Shown here: positions 25,138-34,817 of the stretch, one piece after another
How the letters are laid out: every line of letters begins with the position of its first letter
Position numbering within the stretch: position 1 is the first letter of the stretch
DNA from: CPC320 sp002336405
GTDB taxonomy: Bacteria > Pseudomonadota > Alphaproteobacteria > Rhodobacterales > Rhodobacteraceae
Length of the DNA stretch: 64,000 nucleotides
Assembly: GCA_949372595.1 (NCBI GenBank)
Contig: CASIAN010000017.1
Location: 1 to 64,000, forward strand
Direction: 5' to 3'
Notes under the pieces: generated by a model
What the model saw: the letters and a program-made list of their open reading frames with translations, nothing else
Database searches by the model: none
Told to the model about the DNA's origin: nothing
Made by a program: the position numbers and the translations under genes

Positions 25138-28066
25138 GCGCAAGTTCTCCTGTCGGATCGAACAGGACCGGGTCATGCACTTCGCACAACGTCTCAACCC
25201 CCTGAACAGTATCCACCATACGCACTTTTTCACCGTGGCGATTGTGTCCGTTTTTCAAAAAAGCCAGCCCCAGAAAATGACCATATGTTGGCGAAAACGC
25301 AACCGAGGTCACATGGCCCTGATCCGTGGCGCTCTCGGGGTTATCTGTTGGGTTGAATAGATGCGCACCGGCTGTTAACTGCTTGATTGCACCCAGAGAT
25401 TTCAAACCAACCAACTGTTCACGATCAGGTTCTGACAACCCCGGCCGCTGCGCTGCGGCCTTGCCGATAAAGTCTTTTCGATTGCTCATCATCCGCTCCA
25501 TCCCTAGATCGGTCGCGGTGGTGCGGCCCTCAATTTCAGCATGGGTTAAAAAGCCTTTCTCAAGACGTAGAACATCCAGTGCCTCAAGCCCATAAACCCC
25601 ACCCCCCATGGTCTCAGCCCGCGCCACCAAACTGCGAAACAGACTGTCACCATAGCGCGCGGGCACTGCAAGCTCATAGGCATGTTCGCCACTAAAAGAG
25701 ATCCGGAACAAACGCCCATCAACCCCCTGCATGCTGACCTCACCACAGGACATGAACGGCCAGCTCTGGTTGCTGATCCGCTGATCCAGCACCCCGTTCA
25801 ACAGCATCCGCGATTTTGGTCCTGCAACGGCAAATTGTGCCCAGTTTTCAGTGACAGACATGATATGCACGTCCATCTGGGGACAAAGGCATTGTCGCAC
25901 AAACTCAAGATGGCGCATCACCTCACCCGCCGCCGCTGTCGAGGTCGTCATAACGTAATGTTGCGGAGCCATACATGCCGTGGTGCCATCATCCATCACC
26001 ACACCGTCTTCGCGCAACATCAGCCCATAGCGCACCCGTCCCGGTTTGAGCGTGCTGAACATATTGGTATAGACAAAATCCAGAAATGCCGGTGCATCTG
26101 GCCCCTGAATATCGATTTTTCCCAAGGTAGACACATCACTGACCCCGACCACATTGCGCACATAGCCAACCTCGCGGTCACAGGATTGTCGCCACGTCGT
26201 CTCGCCCGGCACCGGGAAATAACTGGGACGATACCACAGACCAGCCTCGATCATTGGCGCTCCCCGTTCTAGGCTGGCTTTATGTGACGTAATTAGCCGG
26301 CGGGGGGCAAAGCCCATACCCTGCGCCCCCGCCCCCATCGCGGCTATTGAGACCGGCACATAGGGTGGGCGAAATGTTGTAACACCCGTTTCGGGAATAC
26401 CTCGACCAGTGACATCTGCCAGCACGGCCAAAGCTTGCACATTGGAATTTTTACCCTGATCTGGGGCCATGCCCTGCGTTGTATAGCGCTTCATATGCTC
26501 GACCGAAGAATAACTTTCCACAGCTGCCTGCTTGATGTCTTTCACCGTGACATCGTTTTGCAAATCAACCCAAGCACGGGCCTCACCGGGCACAGCCCAA
26601 AGCGCAGAGATCGAATAACCCTGATCCTCTGCTTTGGGGATAGGTGTCTTTTTTATCTTAATTTTCAGAGCAGAAAGCGCCGCGTTCGCGGCCAAATGAC
26701 CCTCTTGCAGGCAGCGGTGCGTCGAAAACACACCATTGCAGGCGCCGGCGGCGAAAAGACCTGGAATGGTCTTTGGCACGGGGATAAAACTGGCAATCTC
26801 TGGTTGCCACTTTGGCCGACCGTTCATATGGCAAGTCATATGAACCGTCGGGTTCCACCCCCCCGACACTGCCAGACAATCAGCCTCAATCGTATCTGTT
26901 GTGCCATCCAGCCGTTGCAGTTGCACCGACTTTAATCCGTGCCGCCCTCTGCTGCCGCAGATCATAGACCCGGCATAGATCGGAAAATCACCGTTTGCGT
27001 CCGCTTCAGGCCGACTGTCGACAAGCGCCGCCACTTCGATACCGGCGGCAACCAGATCTTGGGCGGTGCGATGGGCATCATCGTTATTGCCGAACACCAC
27101 AATTTTTTGACCCGGCGCAACCCCCCAACGGTTGACATAGGTTCGGACAGCCCCGGCGGTCATAATTCCCGGGCGATCATTGTCGGCAAAGGCGATACTG
27201 CGCTCCAACGCGCCCGCCGCTAAAATCGTCTGCTTGGCAACAATACGCCAGAAACATTCGATCGGCAGACCCTCATGGGTGTCATAAGCACCCTGCGGCA
27301 GCCGCTCTAGCGCGCCATAGGTGCCCTGATCATAGGCCCCGGTCACCGTGGTTCGAGACATCAACCGGACATTCGGCAGCGTCGCCAGCTCCGTCACGCA
27401 TTCTGACGCCCAATCCGCCCCGGCTTGATCTGCGATCATCAGCGTCTCACCGTTCAGGCGCCCCCCCATAATGCTGTCTTCATCGGCGAGGATCACATCG
27501 GCACCGGCGCGCCCCGCCGTCAGAGCCGCCATCAAACCGGTTGGTCCAGCACCGATAATCAAGACATCGCAAAACGCAAAGGCTTTTTCATACAGATCAC
27601 CGTTTGGTTGACCCGACAAAGCCCCCAGCCCCGCAGCACGACGGATCAACGGCTCATAAATTTTTGACCAAAACGGCTGTGGCCACATGAACGTCTTGTA
27701 GTAAAAGCCTGCCCCCAGAAACGGCGACATCAGATCATTGATCGCCAAAACATCATATCGCAGCGATGGCCAGTTGTTTTGACTGCGCGCCACCATGCCT
27801 GGAAAAATCTCTTGCATCGTGGCACGAATATTGGGGTCAGTCTGCGCGCCTTCTCCAATGGTCACCAACGCGTTTGGCTCGGCGCTGCCAGTGGTAAAAA
27901 CCCCGCGCGGGCGATGGTATTTGAACGAGCGCCCCAACAATTTAACACCGTTGGCCATAAGCGCTGAGGCCAGCGTATCACCCGAAAACCCTCGATAACT
28001 TGTGCCATCGAATGTAAAAGTGATCGGCGTCTCACGGTCGATCATACCTCCGGTTTCGAGCCTCAT
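25130..28066 (-). CDS. soxA: Sarcosine oxidase subunit alpha
   Basis: 978 aa. Order of parts: an N-terminal ferredoxin-like region (FTFDGTSYRGFSGDTLASAL, HRPRGVFTTGSAEPNALV), an NAD/FAD Rossmann domain (DVLIIGAGPTGLMAALTAGR near residue 170), a second dinucleotide region (KIVVFGNNDDAHRTAQDLVA near 320), and a C-terminal GcvT-like folate-binding domain from about 600 (VGVSDVSTLGKIDIQGPDA; GEHAYELAVPARYGD). With SoxB, SoxD and SoxG it oxidises sarcosine to glycine, H2O2 and methylene-THF in the cytoplasm. ATG overlaps the soxD stop (ATGA). Length is normal for the family. Confidence 0.97.
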   Translation of the reverse strand: MRLETGGMIDRETPITFTFDGTSYRGFSGDTLASALMANGVKLLGRSFKYHRPRGVFTTGSAEPNALVTIGEGAQTDPNIRATMQEIFPGMVARSQNNWPSLRYDVLAINDLMSPFLGAGFYYKTFMWPQPFWSKIYEPLIRRAAGLGALSGQPNGDLYEKAFAFCDVLIIGAGPTGLMAALTAGRAGADVILADEDSIMGGRLNGETLMIADQAGADWASECVTELATLPNVRLMSRTTVTGAYDQGTYGALERLPQGAYDTHEGLPIECFWRIVAKQTILAAGALERSIAFADNDRPGIMTAGAVRTYVNRWGVAPGQKIVVFGNNDDAHRTAQDLVAAGIEVAALVDSRPEADANGDFPIYAGSMICGSRGRHGLKSVQLQRLDGTTDTIEADCLAVSGGWNPTVHMTCHMNGRPKWQPEIASFIPVPKTIPGLFAAGACNGVFSTHRCLQEGHLAANAALSALKIKIKKTPIPKAEDQGYSISALWAVPGEARAWVDLQNDVTVKDIKQAAVESYSSVEHMKRYTTQGMAPDQGKNSNVQALAVLADVTGRGIPETGVTTFRPPYVPVSIAAMGAGAQGMGFAPRRLITSHKASLERGAPMIEAGLWYRPSYFPVPGETTWRQSCDREVGYVRNVVGVSDVSTLGKIDIQGPDAPAFLDFVYTNMFSTLKPGRVRYGLMLREDGVVMDDGTTACMAPQHYVMTTSTAAAGEVMRHLEFVRQCLCPQMDVHIMSVTENWAQFAVAGPKSRMLLNGVLDQRISNQSWPFMSCGEVSMQGVDGRLFRISFSGEHAYELAVPARYGDSLFRSLVARAETMGGGVYGLEALDVLRLEKGFLTHAEIEGRTTATDLGMERMMSNRKDFIGKAAAQRPGLSEPDREQLVGLKSLGAIKQLTAGAHLFNPTDNPESATDQGHVTSVAFSPTYGHFLGLAFLKNGHNRHGEKVRMVDTVQGVETLCEVHDPVLFDPTGELARG

Positions 28067-28335
28067 GTCGCTGCTTCCTTGACCTTTGAGGCCAGCTCTG
28101 CGGCCAAAATCTCATGGGTTACGGTATTGCGTGTCACCACCACCCAAGCCGAACAACCCGCCTCGTGAAACCACAAATCACGGGTTTCGCCAGCGGGGTT
28201 GTCACGCATGTGTAAATAATCATCCCAAGCCTTTTCACCGCCATCGGGTCCGGGCCGGTTCAGCGCCAGCGCATCCCCTTTATAATAAAATTCCCGTCTG
28301 TCGCGCTCTCCGCAGATGGGGCACGTAATGCGCAT
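28063..28335 (-). CDS. soxD: Sarcosine oxidase subunit delta
   Basis: 90 aa zinc-binding small subunit. It begins MRITCPICGERDRREFYYKG and ends with a C-terminal helix, with the later CSAWVVVTRNT segment supplying another Cys and GCSAW motif typical of SoxD. It helps assemble the heterotetramer. A GGGGAGAG site precedes the ATG and the gene overlaps soxA by 4 bp. Confidence 0.95.
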   Translation of the reverse strand: MRITCPICGERDRREFYYKGDALALNRPGPDGGEKAWDDYLHMRDNPAGETRDLWFHEAGCSAWVVVTRNTVTHEILAAELASKVKEAAT

Positions 28336-28355
28336 GGTCGATCTCTCCCCGTTTT

Positions 28356-29609
28356 CTAATGCAAGTTGTGCTGGCTGCCGGTGGCTTCTTCATCCATCAA
28401 TCCACGACCAGAGCGAAATCGATCCAGTTGGAATTTTGAGGCCGTTTCATGATATTGATCCGTGGCTAACAGATGGGCAAACCCATAACCCGACGCCGGC
28501 ACAGCCTTAAATCCACCATAGCACCAGCCACAGTTTAAATATAGACCGTCGATCAAAGTTCTGTCGATAATCGGGCTGCCGTCTGGGGTCATATCCATAA
28601 TCCCGCCCCAGCTGCGCAACACTTTCGCCTTGCCGATCATCGGCATCAGCGTCATTGCCGCCTCCATCACATGTTCTTTCATCGGCAAGTTGCCCCGCGA
28701 TGCATAGGACGCATAAAAATCCAGATTACCGCCAAAGACCAAGCCACCTTTATCAGACTGGCTGATATAAAAATGCCCCATGCCGAAACTGATCACATGA
28801 TCAATGCATGGTTTTAGACCCTCGGTAACAAAAGCTTGCAAAACATGACTTTCAATCGGCAGGCGCATCCCGGCCATCGCCGCCACCTGACTGGAGCGTC
28901 CCGCCACAACAACCGCAATTTTGGGCGCACGAATGACGCCTCTCGTGGTTTGAACACCGGTCACCTTGCCATTTTTCATATCGATGCCGGTGACTTCGCA
29001 ATTTTGCACCAAATCGACGCCGCGTTCATCCGCAGCGCGGGCATAGCCCCATGCCACTGCATCGTGACGGGCGGTTCCGGCGCGGCGTTGTAACAACCCG
29101 CCATAAATCGGAAAGCGGGCGCTGTCGAAATCAAGGTAAGGTACCATCCGGCGCACATCATCTCGGGTCAGCAATTCTGCATCATCCCCACGGTTGATCA
29201 TCGCGTTTCCCAGCCGCACAGCAGCATCGCGCTGCGCATCCGAATGGTGCAGCACGATCTGTCCGCGCGGCGAGTGCATAACATTATAATTAAGTTCTTG
29301 GGACAGCCCTTCCCACAGTTTAACCGAGTGGCTGTAAAATTCCGAATTTCCCGGCATCATGTAATTAGAACGCACCAATGTGGTGTTGCGGCCAATATTG
29401 CCACTGCCAAGATGGCCTTTTTCCAACACTGCGACATTGGTAATGCCATGCTCTTTGGCAAGATAATAAGCGGTGGCCAGACCGTGCCCCCCGCCACCAA
29501 TGATCAAGACATCGTAATCTTTCTTGGGGGCGGCGTCACGCCACTGCGGCTTCCAACCGCGGTTTCCGGTCAAGCCTTCTTTGATAACACGCCAGCCGGA
29601 AAACCCCAT
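28356..29609 (-). CDS. soxB: Sarcosine oxidase subunit beta
   Basis: 417 aa flavoprotein of the DAO family and the catalytic dehydrogenase subunit. The FAD-binding motif VLIIGGGGHGLATAYYLAK lies near residue 35, followed by VLEKGHLGSGNIGRNTT. The segment TARHDAVAWGYARAADERG near 175 carries the His that binds FMN covalently in characterised members. The C-terminal SWGGIMDMTPDGSPIID and CGWCYGGFKAVPASG are typical. First gene of soxBDAG. About 190 bp separate it from gdhA upstream on the same strand, so it may have its own promoter. Confidence 0.97.
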   Translation of the reverse strand: MGFSGWRVIKEGLTGNRGWKPQWRDAAPKKDYDVLIIGGGGHGLATAYYLAKEHGITNVAVLEKGHLGSGNIGRNTTLVRSNYMMPGNSEFYSHSVKLWEGLSQELNYNVMHSPRGQIVLHHSDAQRDAAVRLGNAMINRGDDAELLTRDDVRRMVPYLDFDSARFPIYGGLLQRRAGTARHDAVAWGYARAADERGVDLVQNCEVTGIDMKNGKVTGVQTTRGVIRAPKIAVVVAGRSSQVAAMAGMRLPIESHVLQAFVTEGLKPCIDHVISFGMGHFYISQSDKGGLVFGGNLDFYASYASRGNLPMKEHVMEAAMTLMPMIGKAKVLRSWGGIMDMTPDGSPIIDRTLIDGLYLNCGWCYGGFKAVPASGYGFAHLLATDQYHETASKFQLDRFRSGRGLMDEEATGSQHNLH

Positions 29610-29799
29610 AAGCTGCTCCTAATCGACCACCGATACCACGTTTGGGCTCACACCGACCCCAACCACCCTAACGAACAGCCAATCCAATCGGTCTTGTTCG
29701 GCCGGCCCGCTAGTACCATTTTTATAAGCGCAAGAATAATGCCATTATTCAGAAAAGGCCAGCGCCAACGGCGCATTTCAGCACCAGACCTTGTCGTAT

Positions 29800-31230
29800 T
29801 TACATGCCTTTTGCCCGATAACTCGTCGCCACGCGGTCAATAGCCAGCAAGAATGCTGCTGTGCGCAGATCAGGAACATCTTTGCGGGTATGCCAAGCCT
29901 CGCGAAACGATTGATAGGCAACTCGCATTGTGTCATCCAACCCCGAGCGCACCAGTTCCAATTCATCAGCGCCGCGCAGATATTTTTCCTTAAAGCTGGA
30001 ACTCATCGACCACTTATCCCCGGAATAGCGATCCAGTCGCTCCAATTCGTCGACCAACAGTTGGTGGCGGGCCTCTTCTTGGCGCCGCTGCATACGGCCA
30101 AAACGGATATGACTTAGGTTTTTAACCCATTCAAAGTAAGAGACCGTCACGCCCCCGGCGTTGGCATACATATCGGGAATGATAACCACGCCTTTCTCGC
30201 ATAAGATGTCATTAGCGCCAGCGGTAATCGGCCCGTTTGCCGCCTCGATCACAAGTGGCGCCTTGATGCGCTCTGCATTGTTTAGATTTATCACCCCCTC
30301 CAAAGCGGCTGGGATTAAAATATCGCAGGGCTCTTCAAGCGCGAGCCCCCCATCGGCCACATAAGTCGCCGCGGGAAACCCTTTTACACCCCCATTTTCA
30401 ACAATCCATTGGTGAACGGCTTCTACATCCAAACCTTTCGGGTCCAGCAAAGCTCCATCCCGCTCAATAATGCCCGTGATTAATGAACCATCTTCGGCCG
30501 CAAGAAATTTAACGGCGTGATATCCCACGTTGCCCAATCCCTGCACGATGATCCGCTTGCCATCGAGACTGCCGTCCAAGTTGGCTTTAGCAACATCCTC
30601 TGGGTGGCGAAAAAATTCCCGCAGCGCATATTGTACGCCCCGCCCCGTCGCCTCGACCCTGCCGGCAATCCCACCAGCATTGAGCGGCTTGCCGGTGACA
30701 CAGGCGCGCGAATTGATATCGGTGGTATTCATCCGCGCGTATTGATCGGCCATCCATGCCATTTCTCGTTCGCCCGTGCCCATATCCGGGGCCGGCACGT
30801 TTTGTGAAGGATTGATCAGATCACGCTTGATCAACTCATAGGCAAAGCGTCTGGTGATCAATTCAAGTTCATGTTCATCATATTTGCGGGGATCGATACG
30901 CAGCCCCCCTTTTGAGCCGCCAAACGGGGCTTCAACCAAGGCACATTTATATGTCATCAGCGCTGCAAGAGCCTCGACCTCATCCTGATCCACCCCCATC
31001 GAGTACCGAATTCCGCCCTTAACCGGCTCGGTATGTTCCGAATGAACCGATCGGTATCCGACAAATGTTTGGATGCCACCACGCAGCCTCACCCCGAAGC
31101 GGACCGTATAGGTGGCGTTACAAACCCTTATTTTTTCTTCGAGTCCCGGCGGTAAATCCAGCAGGGCAACCGCTCGATTAAACATGAGGTCAACGCTTTC
31201 ACGAAAACTTGGTTCTTTAACATTTTTCAT
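29800..31230 (-). CDS. gdhA: Glu/Leu/Phe/Val dehydrogenase (glutamate dehydrogenase)
   Basis: 476 aa NAD(P)-dependent amino-acid dehydrogenase. The catalytic region shows VKGGIRYSMGVDQDEVEAL near residue 70, PFGGSKGGLRIDP near 100 with the catalytic Lys, and VPAPDMGTGEREMAWMAD near 135. The Rossmann motif IIVQGLGNVGYHAVKFL lies near 225. Length and the PDMGTGEREM motif fit NAD-type glutamate dehydrogenase of alphaproteobacteria. ATG at 31230 is chosen because AAAGGA precedes it; the frame is open 26 codons further. Its place before soxB suggests a role in nitrogen release from methylated amines. Confidence 0.92.
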   Translation of the reverse strand: MKNVKEPSFRESVDLMFNRAVALLDLPPGLEEKIRVCNATYTVRFGVRLRGGIQTFVGYRSVHSEHTEPVKGGIRYSMGVDQDEVEALAALMTYKCALVEAPFGGSKGGLRIDPRKYDEHELELITRRFAYELIKRDLINPSQNVPAPDMGTGEREMAWMADQYARMNTTDINSRACVTGKPLNAGGIAGRVEATGRGVQYALREFFRHPEDVAKANLDGSLDGKRIIVQGLGNVGYHAVKFLAAEDGSLITGIIERDGALLDPKGLDVEAVHQWIVENGGVKGFPAATYVADGGLALEEPCDILIPAALEGVINLNNAERIKAPLVIEAANGPITAGANDILCEKGVVIIPDMYANAGGVTVSYFEWVKNLSHIRFGRMQRRQEEARHQLLVDELERLDRYSGDKWSMSSSFKEKYLRGADELELVRSGLDDTMRVAYQSFREAWHTRKDVPDLRTAAFLLAIDRVATSYRAKGM

Positions 31231-31490
31231 CGTATGTCCTTTACCTGCAGAGAACCTCTTTACGTGGCCTATTGAGATTAGAAATCTTTTAATAATATGA
31301 CCGTACACAAATTTTGCTTAATTTATAGTCATTTCTTAACATCAGATTAAATTGAGGCACCACCAAATTCAAAAGAGACTATCAAAAGCCTTCCACTCGA
31401 AATTTGGACCTGAATCCAAACTACGTCGTGACCGAACTGCACCTGCGTGCCTATTGCGCGCCGAATCAGGCGCCTAAGCAAGCCCGGCTT

Positions 31491-31970
31491 TCACTCTTCC
31501 GTACGCTCGGCCAGTTTTGCCGCAATTATGTCAGCCATCATTTTCGTACTGGAACCAGGGGTCACCCCGCCAACCCCGACACGCCGTCCGAAACGCCACC
31601 AAAGACCGGGGTTCCAGGCGCGGGGCTGTGCGGTTTTTACCTTAAAGATGAATCCGTTTGAAGGTTTGAACGCCAACATACCGCGGTCAATCGATACGAT
31701 CTGATCGACATATGCGATCACCTCACCGGAACTATCGCGCAACTCGGTTTCAGTCAGCTCGATAACACGCTGCGTCGCGTACCACATTTTCTGTCCCAAC
31801 CAAAGCACGGTGACGCCCAAAAGAACCAAAAACGCCTGCCAACCCATATGCGCAGGTGGCTTGATCAAAGCGATATAAATCAACAGCAAACCCAGTACGA
31901 TGTTTAGAGTGACACCAAACAACCGACGCGGCGCGCTGGCATGAACTGTGGCCAAAATTTCAGAAGACAT
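31491..31970 (-). CDS. Small membrane protein with PH-like domain, hypothetical
   Basis: 159 aa with two transmembrane segments near residues 17-36 and 42-62, then a soluble beta-rich part (LTETELRDSSGEVIAYVDQI, SIDRGMLAFKPSNGFIFKVK) of bacterial PH/YdbS style, ending in a helix. Conserved in Rhodobacteraceae as far as I recall; function unknown. ATG at 31970 is preferred to a start twelve codons earlier. It follows the dehydrogenase gene on the same strand. Confidence 0.7.
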   Translation of the reverse strand: MSSEILATVHASAPRRLFGVTLNIVLGLLLIYIALIKPPAHMGWQAFLVLLGVTVLWLGQKMWYATQRVIELTETELRDSSGEVIAYVDQIVSIDRGMLAFKPSNGFIFKVKTAQPRAWNPGLWWRFGRRVGVGGVTPGSSTKMMADIIAAKLAERTEE

Positions 31971-32027
31971 AGGGCACCCCGCTGCGTGAGCGCTCAGATA
32001 CCCCATAACCGTGGCAGAGGCGAGGCC

Positions 32028-32972
32028 TCAATGTTCAGGGCGCACCTCATAGCCCACCTCTTCGGGCTCGTCATCCACCAAAGCCTCTGGGAACCCGTCA
32101 GCCAGAACACTGAGACCGGTCGCCTGTTCCAGCCGTTCAATGATCCGGTCCGATTGCGCGCGCGCGCCAAACCGCGCCTTCCCGTCTTGTATAATTGATA
32201 TAATCTGCGGTGAAAGTTCCAGCGGCACGTCCAAGTCATCAGCGATTTTTTGAAACAACCCGATATCTTTCAGCACCAGGTCCATAGTGAAATTGACATC
32301 ACGCGATCCCGACAGGATCAGCTGGCTTTCGGTTTCATGTACAAACGACGTCCCAGACGAGATTTTGATCGCCTCATAGGTGGTCGCCAGATCAAGACCC
32401 GCCGCCTTCATCGTCACCAGCGCCTCGCAGACCGTCAGCAAATTGGCCGTGGCCAGATAGTTTGTCATCACCTTAAGAATGCTCGCTGATCCCAGATCGC
32501 CAGTGTGTAGAACCCGCCGCCCCATCAGCGTCAACAGAGGTAGAACGCGCTCAAACACTGGGCGGGAACAGCCCGCGAAAATCGAAATATTCGCCGTATC
32601 CGCCCGGTGACAGCCCCCCGACACCGGGCATTCGACCGCCTCTGCGCCGACAGCAGTGACCTGCTCGGCCAGACGGCGCACCTCCGAGGCGTCGGTGGTA
32701 GACATCTCGATCCAGGTTTTACCCGGTACCATCTCTGGCAGCATTTGCTCCATAACCGCAGCACAAGCGGTCGGACTGGGCAGGCATGTAATAACGGTAT
32801 CGCAAGCCCGCATCAGTTGCGCTGGACTGACGCCATCGCGGGCACCGCGGGCCACAAAGCCCGCCACCAGTTCGGTCTCAAGATCGTGAACGTATAAGTC
32901 CACACCGTTGCGCAAAAGGCTGCCTGACAATTTGCCGCCCACATTTCCAAGACCAATAAAACCGACCCGCAT
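32028..32972 (-). CDS. NAD(P)-dependent beta-hydroxyacid dehydrogenase (3-hydroxyisobutyrate dehydrogenase family)
   Basis: 314 aa. N-terminal Rossmann motif VGFIGLGNVGGKLSGSLLR, the family motif VECPVSGGCHRADTANISIF near residue 120 (substrate binding), and KVMTNYLATANLLTVCEAL near 172 with the catalytic Lys in the family position. Possible substrates are 3-hydroxyisobutyrate, tartronate semialdehyde or similar; none is fixed by the neighbours. ATG 32972 is preceded by GGGGGG and matches the conserved N terminus; the open frame 47 codons upstream lacks it. Confidence 0.88.
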   Translation of the reverse strand: MRVGFIGLGNVGGKLSGSLLRNGVDLYVHDLETELVAGFVARGARDGVSPAQLMRACDTVITCLPSPTACAAVMEQMLPEMVPGKTWIEMSTTDASEVRRLAEQVTAVGAEAVECPVSGGCHRADTANISIFAGCSRPVFERVLPLLTLMGRRVLHTGDLGSASILKVMTNYLATANLLTVCEALVTMKAAGLDLATTYEAIKISSGTSFVHETESQLILSGSRDVNFTMDLVLKDIGLFQKIADDLDVPLELSPQIISIIQDGKARFGARAQSDRIIERLEQATGLSVLADGFPEALVDDEPEEVGYEVRPEH

Positions 32973-33179
32973 AGCGTTTCCCCCCATTGTTTCATTAAGA
33001 ATTACACGCAGCTTCAAACCCCTACAGTCTGTTTGCGACGTCCCAGCGCAAAGAATGTCGACACACAGCGCCCTCTGTGCACTATTGCACAGCGGGTCTT
33101 GCACTGCGCACAATCAAAAAATTGAATAAAGACAGGGGCAGTCCTAGTATTTTGGGCAGACGCAAACAGGGACTTAAAC

Positions 33180-34090
33180 ATGTCGTTACGCTCAACTCTC
33201 GAAACCCGTAAAGCCCAACCGACAATGGAGGGGGCCGGCGTACATTTGCACCGGGCCTTTGGATTTCAGGACCCCAGCGAACTGGATCCGTTCCTGTTGT
33301 TTGATGATTTTCGCAACGACGTGCCCGCCCATTACCTGCAGGGGTTTCCGTGGCATCCGCATCGCGGTATTGAAACCATCACCTTTGTGCTGTCGGAAAC
33401 CGTGGAGCATGGTGACAGTCTGGGCAACACTGGGGCCTCAGCGCCGGCGATGTCGAGGGGATGACCGCAGGCTCGGGCATCATGCACCAAGAGATGCCAA
33501 CGGGAAATGCCAAGGGCCAGATGCACGGCTTTCAACTCTGGGCCAATTTACCCGCAGCGCTGAAAATGACCGCGCCGCGATATCAGGACGTCTAGGGCAA
33601 AGATATCCCCCTTGTGAGCGATGACGATGGGACCGAAGTGAAAATCATCGTCGGAACGTTTTGGGGCCAACAGGGCGGTGTTGACGGAATTGGCACCGAT
33701 CCGCAATATCTGGATATCTTTATGCCTACTGGTATTAAAAGAACATTTAAAATAGATACTTACCGCTGGGCCTTTGCCTATGTATTTTAAGGCGCCGGAG
33801 CGTTTACCGATGCCAGCGCGCCTCTGGGGGTTCTGCTGGAAAAAGAAATCGCTGGCGAAGAGATCAACATCCGCGATATGTCTGGCGACCGCACCTTAAT
33901 CCGGTTTGGAACCGGAGATGAAGTCACGGTTCAGGCCAGCGAAGAAGGCCTCAGATTTCTGCTGATATCTGGCGCACCTATCGACGCACCCGTGGCCTGG
34001 CACGGCCCGCTTGTGATGAATTCGCAAGATGAGTTGCGACAAGCCATGCGTGATCTGCGCAACAATACCTTTATAAAATCGGCGCATTAA
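33180..34090 (+). pseudogene. Pirin family protein, broken
   Basis: The frame starts at ATG 33180 with bicupin pirin features (HLHRAFGFQDPSELDPFLLF; the metal-binding HPHRGIETITFV). It shifts by one base between about 33425 and 33440; the sense resumes as MTAGSGIMHQEMPTG. There are then two in-frame stops, TAG at 33593-33595 and TAA at 33788-33790, before the C terminus (VAWHGPLVMNSQDELRQA) ends at 34090. Pirins are iron-binding cupins, some with quercetinase activity. One indel and two stops show real decay rather than one sequencing error. The IS remnants follow directly. Confidence 0.9.
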
Positions 34091-34181
34091 TAAACCGGCG
34101 CTTTACTACGTTCAGGACCTATTAACTTTGCTGGGGCTTTCGAGCCTGTATAGTTCAATCCCGCATACAGTGGGGGATTTT

Positions 34182-34817
34182 ATGAGTAATCTTTAATATC
34201 TGAGCGAAGATCAAATGATGCGGCTTCGGCCATATTTTCCATTGGGCCGGGGTAGAGCCCGCGTTGATGATAAGCGTGTCTTGAGTGGGATTATCTTGTT
34301 TAATCGCATGGGTCGCGGCGGTGTATCGCTCCCAAGGAAAACAATCCGTACAAGACTTTATACAATCACCAGAGACAGGGGGCGGAATGTGCGGGTATTC
34401 GCGCGGACCTTGGAGGGGTCGCTGCCAAAGCACCGGAAAACAAGACGATCTCCATCGACGCAAATCACCTCAAGGCTCACCGCACGGCCTCCAGCCTGAG
34501 GGTAAAACAGAGGGGCCCGGACGTCTGATAGGCCGTACCAAAGGTGGTATGAATACGCAACTGCACGCTGTGACCGACACGATTGGCCACCAATCCGGTT
34601 CTTTATGACCGCTGGCCAGGTCAGGGGGGATACCGGAGCGAGAGCTCTTGTGAGCAGCCTGCCGGCAGCCGATTGGTTATTGGGAGATCGAGGCTGTGAC
34701 GCAGACAAGTTCCGTGAAGCCCTCGTGAGGCTAGCTATAAAGCCTTGCATTATAAACAAAAATCATCATGCAAAGCCATTAAGTACGACAAGCTGCGATA
34801 CAAAAAACGCAACCGAA
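34182..34817 (+). pseudogene. IS5-family transposase, N-terminal part, frameshifted
   Basis: It begins MSNL, then a stop, then YLSEDQMMRLRPYFPLGRGR and VDDKRVLSGIILFNR, the standard N terminus of IS427-type transposases. The sense then moves through other frames: GRLIGRTKGGMNTQLHAVTD, MTAGQVRGDTGARAL, WLLGDRGCDADKFREAL, and KYDKLRYKKRNR. First catalytic Asp (IDANHLKAHRTAS) and second (DRGCDAD) are recognisable. The gene is interrupted after KKRNR by the second IS. Confidence 0.85.
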
